DNA of 64,000 nucleotides from positions 474,201 through 538,200 of the forward strand of contig NZ_RZMY01000018.1 of the NCBI RefSeq assembly GCF_003992615.1, read 5' to 3'. Below the pieces are notes generated by a model, which was given only the letters and a program-made list of their open reading frames with translations, was not told the DNA's origin and did no database searches. Positions 54,592 through 62,867 of this stretch are shown here, piece by piece. The stretch is from Flagellimonas beolgyonensis. Lineage in GTDB: Bacteria; Bacteroidota; Bacteroidia; Flavobacteriales; Flavobacteriaceae. Position 1 is the first letter of the stretch. Each line of letters begins with the position of its first letter. Position numbers and translations under genes: made by a program.

Positions 54592-56866
54592 TATTGTGGG
54601 GATGCGCGTAAGAGTAAAAGGAACATATGGCATGGGAATGCTCCCATTTTTGATTTCATTGTTTTTTGAATTAGCGGTCTGCCCGGTTTTCGGGCAGGCC
54701 AACAATGGAATCAGAGCCCAGGTCAGGGAGGATCGATTGTACTTGGAAGTGGGCCGGGAGATTCTAGGTCATCCCCTGCTTTTGGTGAGGCATGGCATGG
54801 GACAACAGCAAGTGGTCTGGCAAAGACAAGGTGATCATTTGATATTGAAGGTACCAAGGATAAACTCTTTGGCCGGTACCATCCTACCGGTCAATCAGGA
54901 TTTCAAGATAGAGGCACTGGTTTTGGCACGGTTTCCAATTGTTTCGGAAACAGCGGATGATCTAGGAACCATCGTTGATGCCACCGAACTGTTCCTAAGT
55001 GCCCATATACCATGGTACAAGGATTTTGTGGAGGAGACCCCTGTACCGGGTGAAGGCTTTATTGAGAAAGTAGGCTATCTGGAAGGGGAAACGATCATAC
55101 AGACCCGTCGGACCGTTTCCAGGAATGGGAACAGGAAGACCGTCTTGGTAGACTTCAGCTTTTTTCGGTTGCCCGATCCCATGCAGCCCCGATTGTTCGA
55201 TAGGCGGATGGGCTATTTTGTGGAAGACATCAAACAGGGAACGGCACCATTGGGCAGCATTGCCCGTTGGCGCTTGGAGAAAAGGAATGTCCATAAAATT
55301 GTCAGCGATCCCGTCCGGCCCATTGTCTTTTATTTTGATACCATGGTTCCGGAGAAATGGAAACCCTATATCAAAGCGGGCATCCTGGAATGGTCACCCG
55401 CCTTTGAAGCGGCAGGGTTTTCCAATGCCATTCAGGTCAGGAACCTGCCCAAGGATACCTTAGACGTGTATCGGAACAGCATGAATTATTCCCTGATCCG
55501 GTGGGAAAACTATGCCGGTATCCGGGGGGCGGAGGTAAAAAGAGGCTCCACAGCGGACACTTATATCGATCATCGTACAGGGGAGATCCTTAAAGCGGAT
55601 ATCATATTGGCCACTTCCTATGAAAACCTGTCCGATGAGTATTTTGTGCGCTGTGCCCCTCTGGATAAACGGACTTGGCAATACCCGTTTCCAGATGGGC
55701 TGCTCGGGGAACTGATCCAATTTGTGACTGCCCATGAAACAGGGCATGCCCTTGGTCTCCGTGATGGTAACTATGGGGAGTTTGCCTATCCTTTTGAGCG
55801 TATGCGGGAAGCCGAATGGCTCCGTAGGATGGGACATACACCCAGTATCATGACTTATGCGCGTCATAATTATATCGCACAACCAGAAGATTCCATTCCA
55901 CCGCACCTGTTGATCCAAAAAGTGGGCCCTATGGATCACCACCAGATTCGATGGGGGTATACCGTGCTGGGACCGGATGGGGAGCGTCCCAAATTGGAGC
56001 AATGGATAAAGGAGCAGGATACTGTACCCTGGTACAGGTATAACCCCGGCTATTATAAGACCATAGGACCGGGCACCGGAAATGAAGTGGTGGACAATGA
56101 TGATCCCATCCAAAATGCGGTACTCGGTTTAAAGAACATGGAACGGGTGTTGGTCTTGTTGCCCAAGGTGAATGGCGACCAACGGGATGATCTTTTTCTG
56201 GAACGATTGTATGGGAAAACGGTGGAGCTCTGGTACCATGAAATGTCAAATGTCCTGTCTTTGGTGGGCGGTTATGGGGTGCAGCTCAAATCAGGTATTC
56301 AGCAAGGCGGTGTTTATGGGCCCATACCCAAGGAACGCCAAATGGAGGCCATACAGTTTCTAATGGCCAATGTGTTCAAAGTGCCGGATTGGTTGGCAAC
56401 TCCCAAGTTCTTGGACCGACTTTCCTTTTCAACCAACGACGATGTGGTTTTGGAAAAACAACTGACACTATTATCGGATTTGGTGGAACCTTTTAGGATG
56501 AAGCGTTTGGAACGTATGGAACCCACGGTGGATGTAGGTTTGACCATGCAACTTATGGAAAAGTTTCAAAATGGCCTTTTTGGAGAACTGGAGGGAAAGG
56601 TGGTACATATTGGTCTAAGGCGTCAAAAACTGCAAAGGGCCTATGTGAAATTGTTGGTGCGAGCCCTAATGGAGGAGCGTAGATATGACCGGCCCAGTGC
56701 AAGGGAGAACACCTATTTGTACAGTGATGTTTCCAAGAGTGTTTTTCTTGATCGGTTGTTGGCGCTTCACAAGGAAATGGAAAAAGCTATGAAAAGAGCA
56801 GTGGATGGATCAACCAAAGGGCATCTGTTGTTGTGTCAGCAGGAAATGGGGCGGGTGATGCCATGA
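54578..56866 (+). CDS. Secreted zinc metalloprotease of the SusC/SusD operon (HExxHxxGxxD)
   Basis: A 762-aa protein with a signal peptide (LPFLISLFFELAVCPVFGQA). The zinc site is HETGHALGLRD starting at H386; the usual third ligand of this Bacteroidota family (HExxHxxGLRH) is Asp here. A Met-turn follows (SIMTYARHNY). Order and size fit the DUF5117/DUF5118-type zinc-dependent metalloproteases that often follow SusC/SusD pairs. It would supply peptides to the transporter at the cell surface or in the periplasm. The ATG at 54578 overlaps susD; 54602 (MRVRVKG) is the alternative. A terminator lies 20 bases after the stop. Confidence 0.85.
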   Translation: MKAIDIVGMRVRVKGTYGMGMLPFLISLFFELAVCPVFGQANNGIRAQVREDRLYLEVGREILGHPLLLVRHGMGQQQVVWQRQGDHLILKVPRINSLAGTILPVNQDFKIEALVLARFPIVSETADDLGTIVDATELFLSAHIPWYKDFVEETPVPGEGFIEKVGYLEGETIIQTRRTVSRNGNRKTVLVDFSFFRLPDPMQPRLFDRRMGYFVEDIKQGTAPLGSIARWRLEKRNVHKIVSDPVRPIVFYFDTMVPEKWKPYIKAGILEWSPAFEAAGFSNAIQVRNLPKDTLDVYRNSMNYSLIRWENYAGIRGAEVKRGSTADTYIDHRTGEILKADIILATSYENLSDEYFVRCAPLDKRTWQYPFPDGLLGELIQFVTAHETGHALGLRDGNYGEFAYPFERMREAEWLRRMGHTPSIMTYARHNYIAQPEDSIPPHLLIQKVGPMDHHQIRWGYTVLGPDGERPKLEQWIKEQDTVPWYRYNPGYYKTIGPGTGNEVVDNDDPIQNAVLGLKNMERVLVLLPKVNGDQRDDLFLERLYGKTVELWYHEMSNVLSLVGGYGVQLKSGIQQGGVYGPIPKERQMEAIQFLMANVFKVPDWLATPKFLDRLSFSTNDDVVLEKQLTLLSDLVEPFRMKRLERMEPTVDVGLTMQLMEKFQNGLFGELEGKVVHIGLRRQKLQRAYVKLLVRALMEERRYDRPSARENTYLYSDVSKSVFLDRLLALHKEMEKAMKRAVDGSTKGHLLLCQQEMGRVMP

Positions 56867-56886
56867 GTTATCGTGATATTGCAATA

Positions 56887-56914
56887 AAAAAGGAGCCGAT
56901 AGGCTCCTTTTCTT
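56887..56914. terminator. Bidirectional terminator between the protease and DUF6520 genes
   Basis: AAAAGGAGCC/GGCTCCTTTT with a GATA loop, an A run on the left and a T run on the right, so it can end both the plus-strand protease transcript and the minus-strand DUF6520 operon. Confidence 0.85.
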
Positions 56915-56919
56915 TGGAA

Positions 56920-57183
56920 TCAATCCCTTCTCAACTGGGTGATACAGGATGTCCCATCCATTTTGAAGACAGGCTGTCCCTCACTGTAGCAAAGGAATTC
57001 GGCTGTTTCATTACAATCCACCAACTTTTGGTCACAGGGGTTGGTAGGGGATTCATACACATACCCGATGATCAGGTTGTCCGTGGTATCTGCAGCCTTG
57101 TCATGAGTGGTAAAGGCACTGGCGGCCACGCCAAGTCCAATGGCCATGACCGGAATCAAAAATTTCAATTTACGTGATTTCAT
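56920..57183 (-). CDS. DUF6520-like small secreted protein
   Basis: An 87-aa protein with a signal peptide (KFLIPVMAIGLGVAASAFTT) and a short mature part with four Cys (NPCDQKLVDCNETAEFLCYSEGQ ... GTSCITQLRRD), probably forming two disulfides. Similar short Cys peptides in Bacteroidota (DUF6520; compare the NVEALS group) usually lie next to a MauE/DoxX-type membrane protein and a beta-propeller-like protein, exactly as here. It may be a secreted peptide matured by them; its role is not known. Confidence 0.72.
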   Translation of the reverse strand: MKSRKLKFLIPVMAIGLGVAASAFTTHDKAADTTDNLIIGYVYESPTNPCDQKLVDCNETAEFLCYSEGQPVFKMDGTSCITQLRRD

Positions 57184-57241
57184 ATGTCAACGATTTAAGA
57201 TTAATGACCTACTCTATTGCGGGTTTTCGGTCTTAGCCCCG

Positions 57242-58348
57242 CTACTGGCCAGTAGTTTTTTCTTTTGGATTGTCGGTTGGGTTTATTGGTATGGAAAAGA
57301 ATTTGGGGTCCAAGCGGTATACCGCGACCGTACTTCCCATTAGGGCTACCAACCAATGTTTGTACAGTCGAAATTCCTTGACCTTGCTCCCCTCATCGTA
57401 GAGATAAAAACTGAAGGCATACAAATCCTTTTGCCAGTTGTAGACATCGATGATCGAAGCTTCCATGAGCATATGGCTGGGTTCATTCCTTCCCAATCGA
57501 GGGGAGTTTATCAGAGCAAGGTTTTGAAAGAGGGTGGCCGTTTTGTTCACTGTCAAGGGAGGAGCCTTCATTTGTGAGGCTTGGGTACGGCTATCGGTGG
57601 CCAACTGTATTTGGGCGACAGTGACGGTATCAATGGATTTTAGGGTGTTGATACTATCCAGATTGGGACTGAGCACAAGAAATTCATTCCTGTAGAAATA
57701 AGAGTAGCCCAAGGTGTTGGACCCTGGGTCAAACATTATGGTACCATCCACATCAAATACGCCGTCTATCTGAGGGGTCAAAACATCAGGATACAGTTCA
57801 AGTGCTGTTTGATCGGTTTTTTTTAAGAGCCCCAGAGCCGTCATTTGATCCCGACTATCGATCGTACTTAAAAAAATCACATTGGAGTCTATCGGTATGC
57901 CTTTCATAAAATAGCCGGCATCCTCGATCCAGGGTTTTGCAACCCAGTCTTTGGTAGTTCCCTTTAGCACATAGGGTGCGGATCCGTCCATGACAAAAAA
58001 ATAAGGAGGAAACAGTGCAATTTTTAGGGAACGATAGGGAAGGTTTTTGCCTTGGAAATCGATTTTGATATGTGCGGTGTCTTGGGAAGCTAGATCGATC
58101 TGGAGCAAGTGGCGTGGGGCCGTATGGTTTGCCAGAAACAAAGCGTCCGTTTCAAATCCCGCAATGTAGTAGGAATTGAAACCAAGATCTAGAGCGTAGA
58201 CTTTTTGGATCGGATGGGGTGGGTATCTTCTGGTAAAGGCATTGTTGCGGTGGACCTGTTGCTCGGATGAAAGGAACAGGATGACCATTATGCCAATGCT
58301 TAGACCCATGGTTCCAAGGATTTTGATGTAACTGTTGTTCCCTATCAT
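57242..58348 (-). CDS. Membrane-anchored beta-propeller-like protein of unknown function
   Basis: A 368-aa protein from the ATG at 58348, which overlaps the MauE stop as ATGA. One N-terminal membrane anchor (ILGTMGLSIGIMVILFLSS) is followed by a beta-rich periplasmic part with repeated strands (VYALDLGFNSYYIAGFETDALFLAN; LLQIDLASQDTAHIKID; TTKDWVAK; ITMFDPGSNTLGYSYFYRNEFLVLS-like IMFDPGSNTLGYSYFYRNEFLVL). The repeats suggest a 6-bladed propeller of the BF3164/TolB-like type, but no catalytic motif is seen. It is the middle gene of the MauE-propeller-DUF6520 operon. Confidence 0.6.
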   Translation of the reverse strand: MIGNNSYIKILGTMGLSIGIMVILFLSSEQQVHRNNAFTRRYPPHPIQKVYALDLGFNSYYIAGFETDALFLANHTAPRHLLQIDLASQDTAHIKIDFQGKNLPYRSLKIALFPPYFFVMDGSAPYVLKGTTKDWVAKPWIEDAGYFMKGIPIDSNVIFLSTIDSRDQMTALGLLKKTDQTALELYPDVLTPQIDGVFDVDGTIMFDPGSNTLGYSYFYRNEFLVLSPNLDSINTLKSIDTVTVAQIQLATDSRTQASQMKAPPLTVNKTATLFQNLALINSPRLGRNEPSHMLMEASIIDVYNWQKDLYAFSFYLYDEGSKVKEFRLYKHWLVALMGSTVAVYRLDPKFFSIPINPTDNPKEKTTGQ

Positions 58349-58791
58349 GATGGCACTGCTTTTGGAGGGAGTTTGGGGATGGAGAGAAGAATGGCCACGG
58401 TCAGAAGAACGATAAAGAAGGCGTTGAAGATGATATGTTCGGTCCATCCCAGGTTTTCCAGTACACCTCCACAGGAACAGGGGATATAATCACTGAAATG
58501 GAGCACTAGGATGATATAGGTGGTGAACATGCTCATCAGGCCCAGGGCAGCATAAAGCGCCTTGAGCCGAAAAGCATCGATGAACAATAGGAATGCAATG
58601 GTATACTCCATTATAAGGACCAACCAAGCCACCCAGTCGGCATAGGCCGTTAAAATGGGAGATTGGCCCAATTGTATTTTGAATTGTTGGAAATCCCATA
58701 GTTTGCTTGTTGCGGCATAAAGGAACAATAGGGAACAGAGTATACTGACCATATAGGGAAACCATTGCCGTATTTTATATGAACCTTTCAT
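58345..58791 (-). CDS. MauE/DoxX-like redox-associated membrane protein
   Basis: A 148-aa protein with four membrane helices (MVSILCSLLFLYAATSKLW; WVAWLVLIMEYTIAFLLFIDAF; LYAALGLMSMFTTYIILVLHF; FFIVLLTVAILLSIP) and the loop motif PCSCGGVLENLGW typical of MauE/DoxX-family proteins that handle disulfides. It may oxidise the Cys-rich DUF6520 peptide encoded two genes downstream. It is the first gene of the operon; two direct-repeat sites (58830-58867) lie 39-76 bases upstream of its start. Confidence 0.83.
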   Translation of the reverse strand: MKGSYKIRQWFPYMVSILCSLLFLYAATSKLWDFQQFKIQLGQSPILTAYADWVAWLVLIMEYTIAFLLFIDAFRLKALYAALGLMSMFTTYIILVLHFSDYIPCSCGGVLENLGWTEHIIFNAFFIVLLTVAILLSIPKLPPKAVPS

Positions 58792-58829
58792 ATCCTTTGG
58801 ATTGCTATGACAAAGTTCGTGGGTCTGAT

Positions 58830-58867
58830 TTATTTCAAAAGGATTTTTACTTATCTGAAACGGATTA
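58830..58867. promoter_or_regulatory. Pair of 17-bp regulator sites upstream of the MauE operon
   Basis: TTATCTGAAACGGATTA at 58851-58867 and the degenerate copy TTATTTCAAAAGGATTT at 58830-58846, a 21-bp period (two helical turns). The same arrangement occurs at 60344-60381. Tandem direct repeats two turns apart are usual for AraC-family binding. Confidence 0.7.
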
Positions 58868-58887
58868 AATAAATGGTTGTGAGGTGA

Positions 58888-59814
58888 TTAGGTTCTCAAT
58901 TCACTGGGAGGAAGCCCGTATTTCTCCTTGAATGCCCGTGAGAAATGGGTGATGCTCTTGAACCCTGTCATTTGGGCAATGTGCTTTAGGGAGAGCCTAC
59001 TGTGTTGGATCAGGGTCTTGGCCTTGCGTAGGCGTTCCTGTATCAGGAACCTAAATACCGTGGTGCCGTACAATTGTTTGAAACCATACTTTAGTTTGTA
59101 TTAGTTGGTACCCATTTGAAGGGCAAGTTCCTTTAGTTTGGGCAGATCCTTTTCCAGATTGTTGATGATCATGTCATGGACATCCCGAATGATCTGGATA
59201 TCCCCTTGGCTCATAGGGACCTTATGATCTTTGGTTCCCTTGGTGACCATAAGGGTATTTTTCATCATCCCTTTACCGAAAGGTTCCCCTTTGGTAAAGA
59301 AAACGGTATCCAAGAGAATTTTCTGTCCGGTACCGTCCAAAGTCTGGAATACGGAGACATTGCAACTTTTGGAAAGCAGGAGTCCTTCTGATGTCTTGAA
59401 CTCCAGTTGCAGGACGGTTTCAGCACGGCTCTTTCTCAAAAGTTTGGGTACTTTTTTGTCCCATTTTTTTTGGGACATATCCGACATGAGCTTGGTAACA
59501 GGTTTGCCGATAATGTCCTTGGGAAGGCACGACAATAGGGAACACGTGCTGTTGGAGACCATTACAATGCTGCCGTTTGAGGCCATGAGGAGGGACAATT
59601 GGATGATACACTGCGGCGTGTGATGGGCGTTGGCAAAGCCTTGGTGGACAAACGAGGCCCGTATCTCCTCATTGACCATATTGAGCATGACGATCAATGA
59701 GGAGATATTGTCGTTTTCTTCGCTGGGTTCCAGACTATAGAAAAAATTCCCACGGGCCATTTCCAAGAGCATCCCATGGATCCGTTTTATCCTGAAGTCG
59801 TCGCTGTTTGGCAT
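58888..59814 (-). pseudogene. PAS-AraC family regulator interrupted by an in-frame TAA
   Basis: One frame of 309 codons. Residues 1-45 are HAMP-like (GMLLEMARGNFFYSLEPSEENDNISSLIVMLNMVNEEI), a PAS-type domain follows (IQLSLLMASNGSIVMVSNSTCSLLSCLPKDIIGKPVTKLM), then an AraC helix-turn-helix pair. The stop TAA at 59101-59103 falls inside the first helix-turn-helix, after LALQMGTN; the frame resumes as YKLKYGFKQLYGTTVFRFLIQ and ends normally with KSITHFSRAFKEKYGLPPSELRT. A single base change (for example GAA to TAA) explains it. Without readthrough the product would lack DNA binding. It probably was the regulator of the 17-bp sites at both ends of this locus. Confidence 0.8.
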
Positions 59815-59832
59815 GGGCTTCCCTTTATTCGA

Positions 59833-60250
59833 TTAGAAATCTGCAAAATCACCGATCCATAACAGGGCCACAAGGATCATGGCTGTCTCCAAGAAAGCCA
59901 AGGCCTTGGTTCTGTCCGTAAAGGACCGGGTGGGCATCTTTGAAGGATGGGTGCCCAGATAGAAAGAGCTGATGACGTCCGTGACCGGAGGGTCGATCAA
60001 AAAAGCAAGTGCCTTTATCCATAGGGACCCTTCGAGGGCAAAATAGTCCCTGGCGGGTTTGTCGACTTTTCGTACTTCACGGATGTCACAGAGCACGGAC
60101 ATTTCCTTGCCATTCTGGAGCATCATACGGTCTCGGACAAATGACCTGTGCGGCCTTTAGGTCTATGGTATGGCCTTTCTTGTAAACGATATGTAGGAGG
60201 TCATCGCTCAATAGATAAGCCGCATAGGCATTTTCATGTGTTTTTTTCAT
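59833..60250 (-). pseudogene. Frameshifted small DUF7793-like protein gene
   Basis: The ATG at 60250 opens MKKTHENAYAAYLLSDDLLHIVYKKGHTIDLKAAQVI, but the frame then shifts by one base near 60139-60141 (a run of three A on the plus strand) and stops early. The second half continues in the other frame: VRDRMMLQNGKEMSVLCDIREVRKVDKPARDYFALEGS, then SFTDRTKALAFLETA. Removing one T joins them into one sensible protein of about 138 aa resembling DUF7793 (STAS/SEC14-like) proteins. The end also carries a hydrophobic tail. It lies 18 bases before the PAS-AraC gene, which is also broken. Confidence 0.72.
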
Positions 60251-60343
60251 GATTGGAAAACTGGTAATGGGATTGAATTTACAAAAATATTGGTATTGGA
60301 TTTTCGATTATGTTTTTACGTTTACCAATAAAAGGCATTTTAG

Positions 60344-60381
60344 TTATCTGAAACGGATTATTATTTATCCAAAACGGATTA
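60344..60381. promoter_or_regulatory. Pair of 17-bp regulator sites between the DUF7793-like gene and the synthase gene
   Basis: TTATCTGAAACGGATTA at 60344-60360 and TTATCCAAAACGGATTA at 60365-60381, 21 bp apart. The first is identical in all 17 bases to the site upstream of the MauE operon. They lie 69 bases before the synthase start and 94 bases before the DUF7793-like start. Confidence 0.75.
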
Positions 60382-60449
60382 ATAGATATTACAATTTTAT
60401 TTAATCCTACAAAAGCCATTACTTTTTAGGACAATTAAATCGAAAGAAA

Positions 60450-62855
60450 ATGGCAAAGATCAAACACCACAACTTTTTGAACACCGTACATGAGGTATTC
60501 ACCGATGCCAAGGAAGCGGGAGTGCTGCACTTATATGCCGGTGGTGAGACTCTCTCCGGCAGGACCATTGAGATCGGGGGCGGGGAACTGTTTCATTTTG
60601 GGACCACGGGCTATCTGGGTCTGGAACAGGACACCAGATTGAAACGGGCCGCCATACAGGCCATTGACAAGTATGGTACCCAATTTCCCCTGTCCAAGTC
60701 CTATATCTCCCATCCCTTGTACGACGAACTGGAACAATCCATAAGGGAAATGTACGGGACTCCCATTGTCATCACCAAGAACAGTACCTTGGGACATCTT
60801 GGGGTCATTCCCAGCGCTGTGGACGATGACGATGTGATCATCTTAGATCACCAAGTACATTGGAGCGTTCAGAATGCGGCCAAGATGTTGAGGTCGCGAA
60901 GTGTCCCCATTGAGATGATACGGCACAACCATTTGGAAATGCTGGAGGATAAGATCAAGAAGTACAGGGGTGTCAAAAAACATATCTGGTATATGGCGGA
61001 TGGCATCTACTCCATGTACGGGGACTATGCACCGGTCAAGGAATTGATGGCCCTTTCGGATATCTATCCACAACTCCATTTTTATTTTGATGATGTGCAC
61101 GGGATGAGTTGGGTGGGAAAGAACGGAACGGGGTATGTATTGGACCAATTGGATAAATTGCCGGAAAATGTATTGTTGTTCGGGACCTTGAGCAAGACCT
61201 TTGGGGCCAGTGGTGCTGTATTGGCCTGTTCAAACCCTGGGTTATATGACAAGATCAAGACCTTTGGTGGGCCATTGACCTTCTCGGCCCAATTGGAGCC
61301 CGCATCGGTGGCTGCCGCGATTGCCTCGGCCCAAATCCATCTATCCCCGGAGATATATGGGCTTCAATCGGATTTGAGACAACGGATCGACTATTTCAAC
61401 GACTGCTTGAGGGATACGGAACTTCCACTGATCGACCAAAACGCATCCCCTGTATTCTATATCGGGACAGGAATGCCCAAGACCGGATACAATTTTGTGA
61501 ACCGGTTGATGCGGGAAGGCTTTTATGTCAATCTGGGTATCTTCCCGGCTGTTCCTGTCAAGAACACAGGGGTGCGCATTACGATATCCAGACATAATGA
61601 AATGGAGGAGATCAAGGCATTGGTGGAGGCCATGGACCATCATTTTCCCAAAGCCTTGGAGGATACCCAGACCCATGCCCAACGGGTATTCCAGGCCTTT
61701 AAACTGGAGTCCAGGGTAAAATTGGAACAAGAACCAAAGAACGGGTTGGGGGTGGAAGTACAGGAATCCATTGGTCAATTGGATCGGGAAGAGTGGAACC
61801 ACTATTTGGGCGGTCATGGCGTGTTTGATTGGGAAGGATTGCAATTTCTGGAGACCGTATTTCGGGGAAATGAAAAAAAGGAGCATAATTGGACCTTTCG
61901 TTATGTATGTATCAGGGACCAGAACGGTACGCCAATTTTGATGACCTTTTTGACCTATGCCCTGTGGAAGGACGACATGTTGGCCAATGCCCAAGTTTCC
62001 GCTTCCTTGGAAAAGGAACGTCAGACCGACCCCTATCACCTGTCCAGTATGGTACTTGCAATGGGGTCGCTGTTCACGGAAGGGGAACACCTGTACTGGG
62101 ATGGTGCCCATCAACGGTCCCAACAAGCCTTGGACACTTTTTTGGCACTATTGGAACGACAGGAATCGGAGTTGGGGGCCAAAATGACCGTTCTTAGGGA
62201 TTTTCTGGAAAATACCCCTTGGCACAATGCGCTGTACGGCCATGGTTTTCTACGGGTCAGGATGCCCAATTCCTGCACTGCGAAGGTTAGCGGAGTGACT
62301 GACATCGAAACCTATGTACAGCGATTGTCCGCTAGGAACCGGCGGCATTTTCGAAAAGAGATACAGCCTTTTCTTGACCAGGCCCATTGCCAAGTGGAGG
62401 CAAAGCTCCCAGCCGAACAATTGGAACAGGCCAAAAAATTGTTCGGGGAGGTCCAATCAAGGAATTTGGGGCTCAATACGTTTTCATTTCCCGATACCCT
62501 GTTTGAACTGATGAACGAAAACCCACGATGGGAGTTTATCACATTGCGTCCCATAGGGGAACCGACCGGGATGTTGGGGGTAATGTTCTGTTATACCAAT
62601 GGGGAACAGGTCTATGTTCCTGCATTTGTAGGGATGGACTATGCCTTATTGGAAGAATATGCCACCTATAGGCAATTGCTCTACCGGACCATTGAACGGA
62701 CCATTACATTGGGTATCCCCAAAATTGATTTCGGGATGACGGCGGCCTTTGAAAAACGTAAACTTGGGGCCACCGTATATGGGAAATATGCCTATCTCCA
62801 GACGGGAGACAATTTTATTTTGGAATTGCTTGGGGTCATGGAAGGCCAATACTGA
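60450..62855 (+). CDS. Alpha-oxoamine synthase-like PLP enzyme fused to a GNAT acyltransferase
   Basis: An 801-aa bifunctional protein. Residues 1-400 are a fold-type I PLP enzyme of the alpha-oxoamine synthase group (relatives: KBL, BioF, serine palmitoyltransferase, CqsA): FHFGTTGYLGLEQDTRLKRAA, ITKNSTLGHLGVIPSAV, FYFDDVHGMSWVGKNGTGYV and the PLP lysine K249 in GTLSKTFGASGAV. Residues about 440-800 are an acyl-CoA acyltransferase-like region (NRRHFRKEIQPFL; YVPAFVGMDYALLEEYATYRQLLYRTIERTITLGIPKIDFGMTA). Such a pair could condense an acyl-CoA with an amino acid and then N-acylate the product, giving a lipid or signal; that is inference. The 17-bp sites upstream suggest control by the adjacent PAS-AraC protein. 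Confidence 0.88.
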   Translation: MAKIKHHNFLNTVHEVFTDAKEAGVLHLYAGGETLSGRTIEIGGGELFHFGTTGYLGLEQDTRLKRAAIQAIDKYGTQFPLSKSYISHPLYDELEQSIREMYGTPIVITKNSTLGHLGVIPSAVDDDDVIILDHQVHWSVQNAAKMLRSRSVPIEMIRHNHLEMLEDKIKKYRGVKKHIWYMADGIYSMYGDYAPVKELMALSDIYPQLHFYFDDVHGMSWVGKNGTGYVLDQLDKLPENVLLFGTLSKTFGASGAVLACSNPGLYDKIKTFGGPLTFSAQLEPASVAAAIASAQIHLSPEIYGLQSDLRQRIDYFNDCLRDTELPLIDQNASPVFYIGTGMPKTGYNFVNRLMREGFYVNLGIFPAVPVKNTGVRITISRHNEMEEIKALVEAMDHHFPKALEDTQTHAQRVFQAFKLESRVKLEQEPKNGLGVEVQESIGQLDREEWNHYLGGHGVFDWEGLQFLETVFRGNEKKEHNWTFRYVCIRDQNGTPILMTFLTYALWKDDMLANAQVSASLEKERQTDPYHLSSMVLAMGSLFTEGEHLYWDGAHQRSQQALDTFLALLERQESELGAKMTVLRDFLENTPWHNALYGHGFLRVRMPNSCTAKVSGVTDIETYVQRLSARNRRHFRKEIQPFLDQAHCQVEAKLPAEQLEQAKKLFGEVQSRNLGLNTFSFPDTLFELMNENPRWEFITLRPIGEPTGMLGVMFCYTNGEQVYVPAFVGMDYALLEEYATYRQLLYRTIERTITLGIPKIDFGMTAAFEKRKLGATVYGKYAYLQTGDNFILELLGVMEGQY

Positions 62856-62867
62856 TGACCCATCGCC

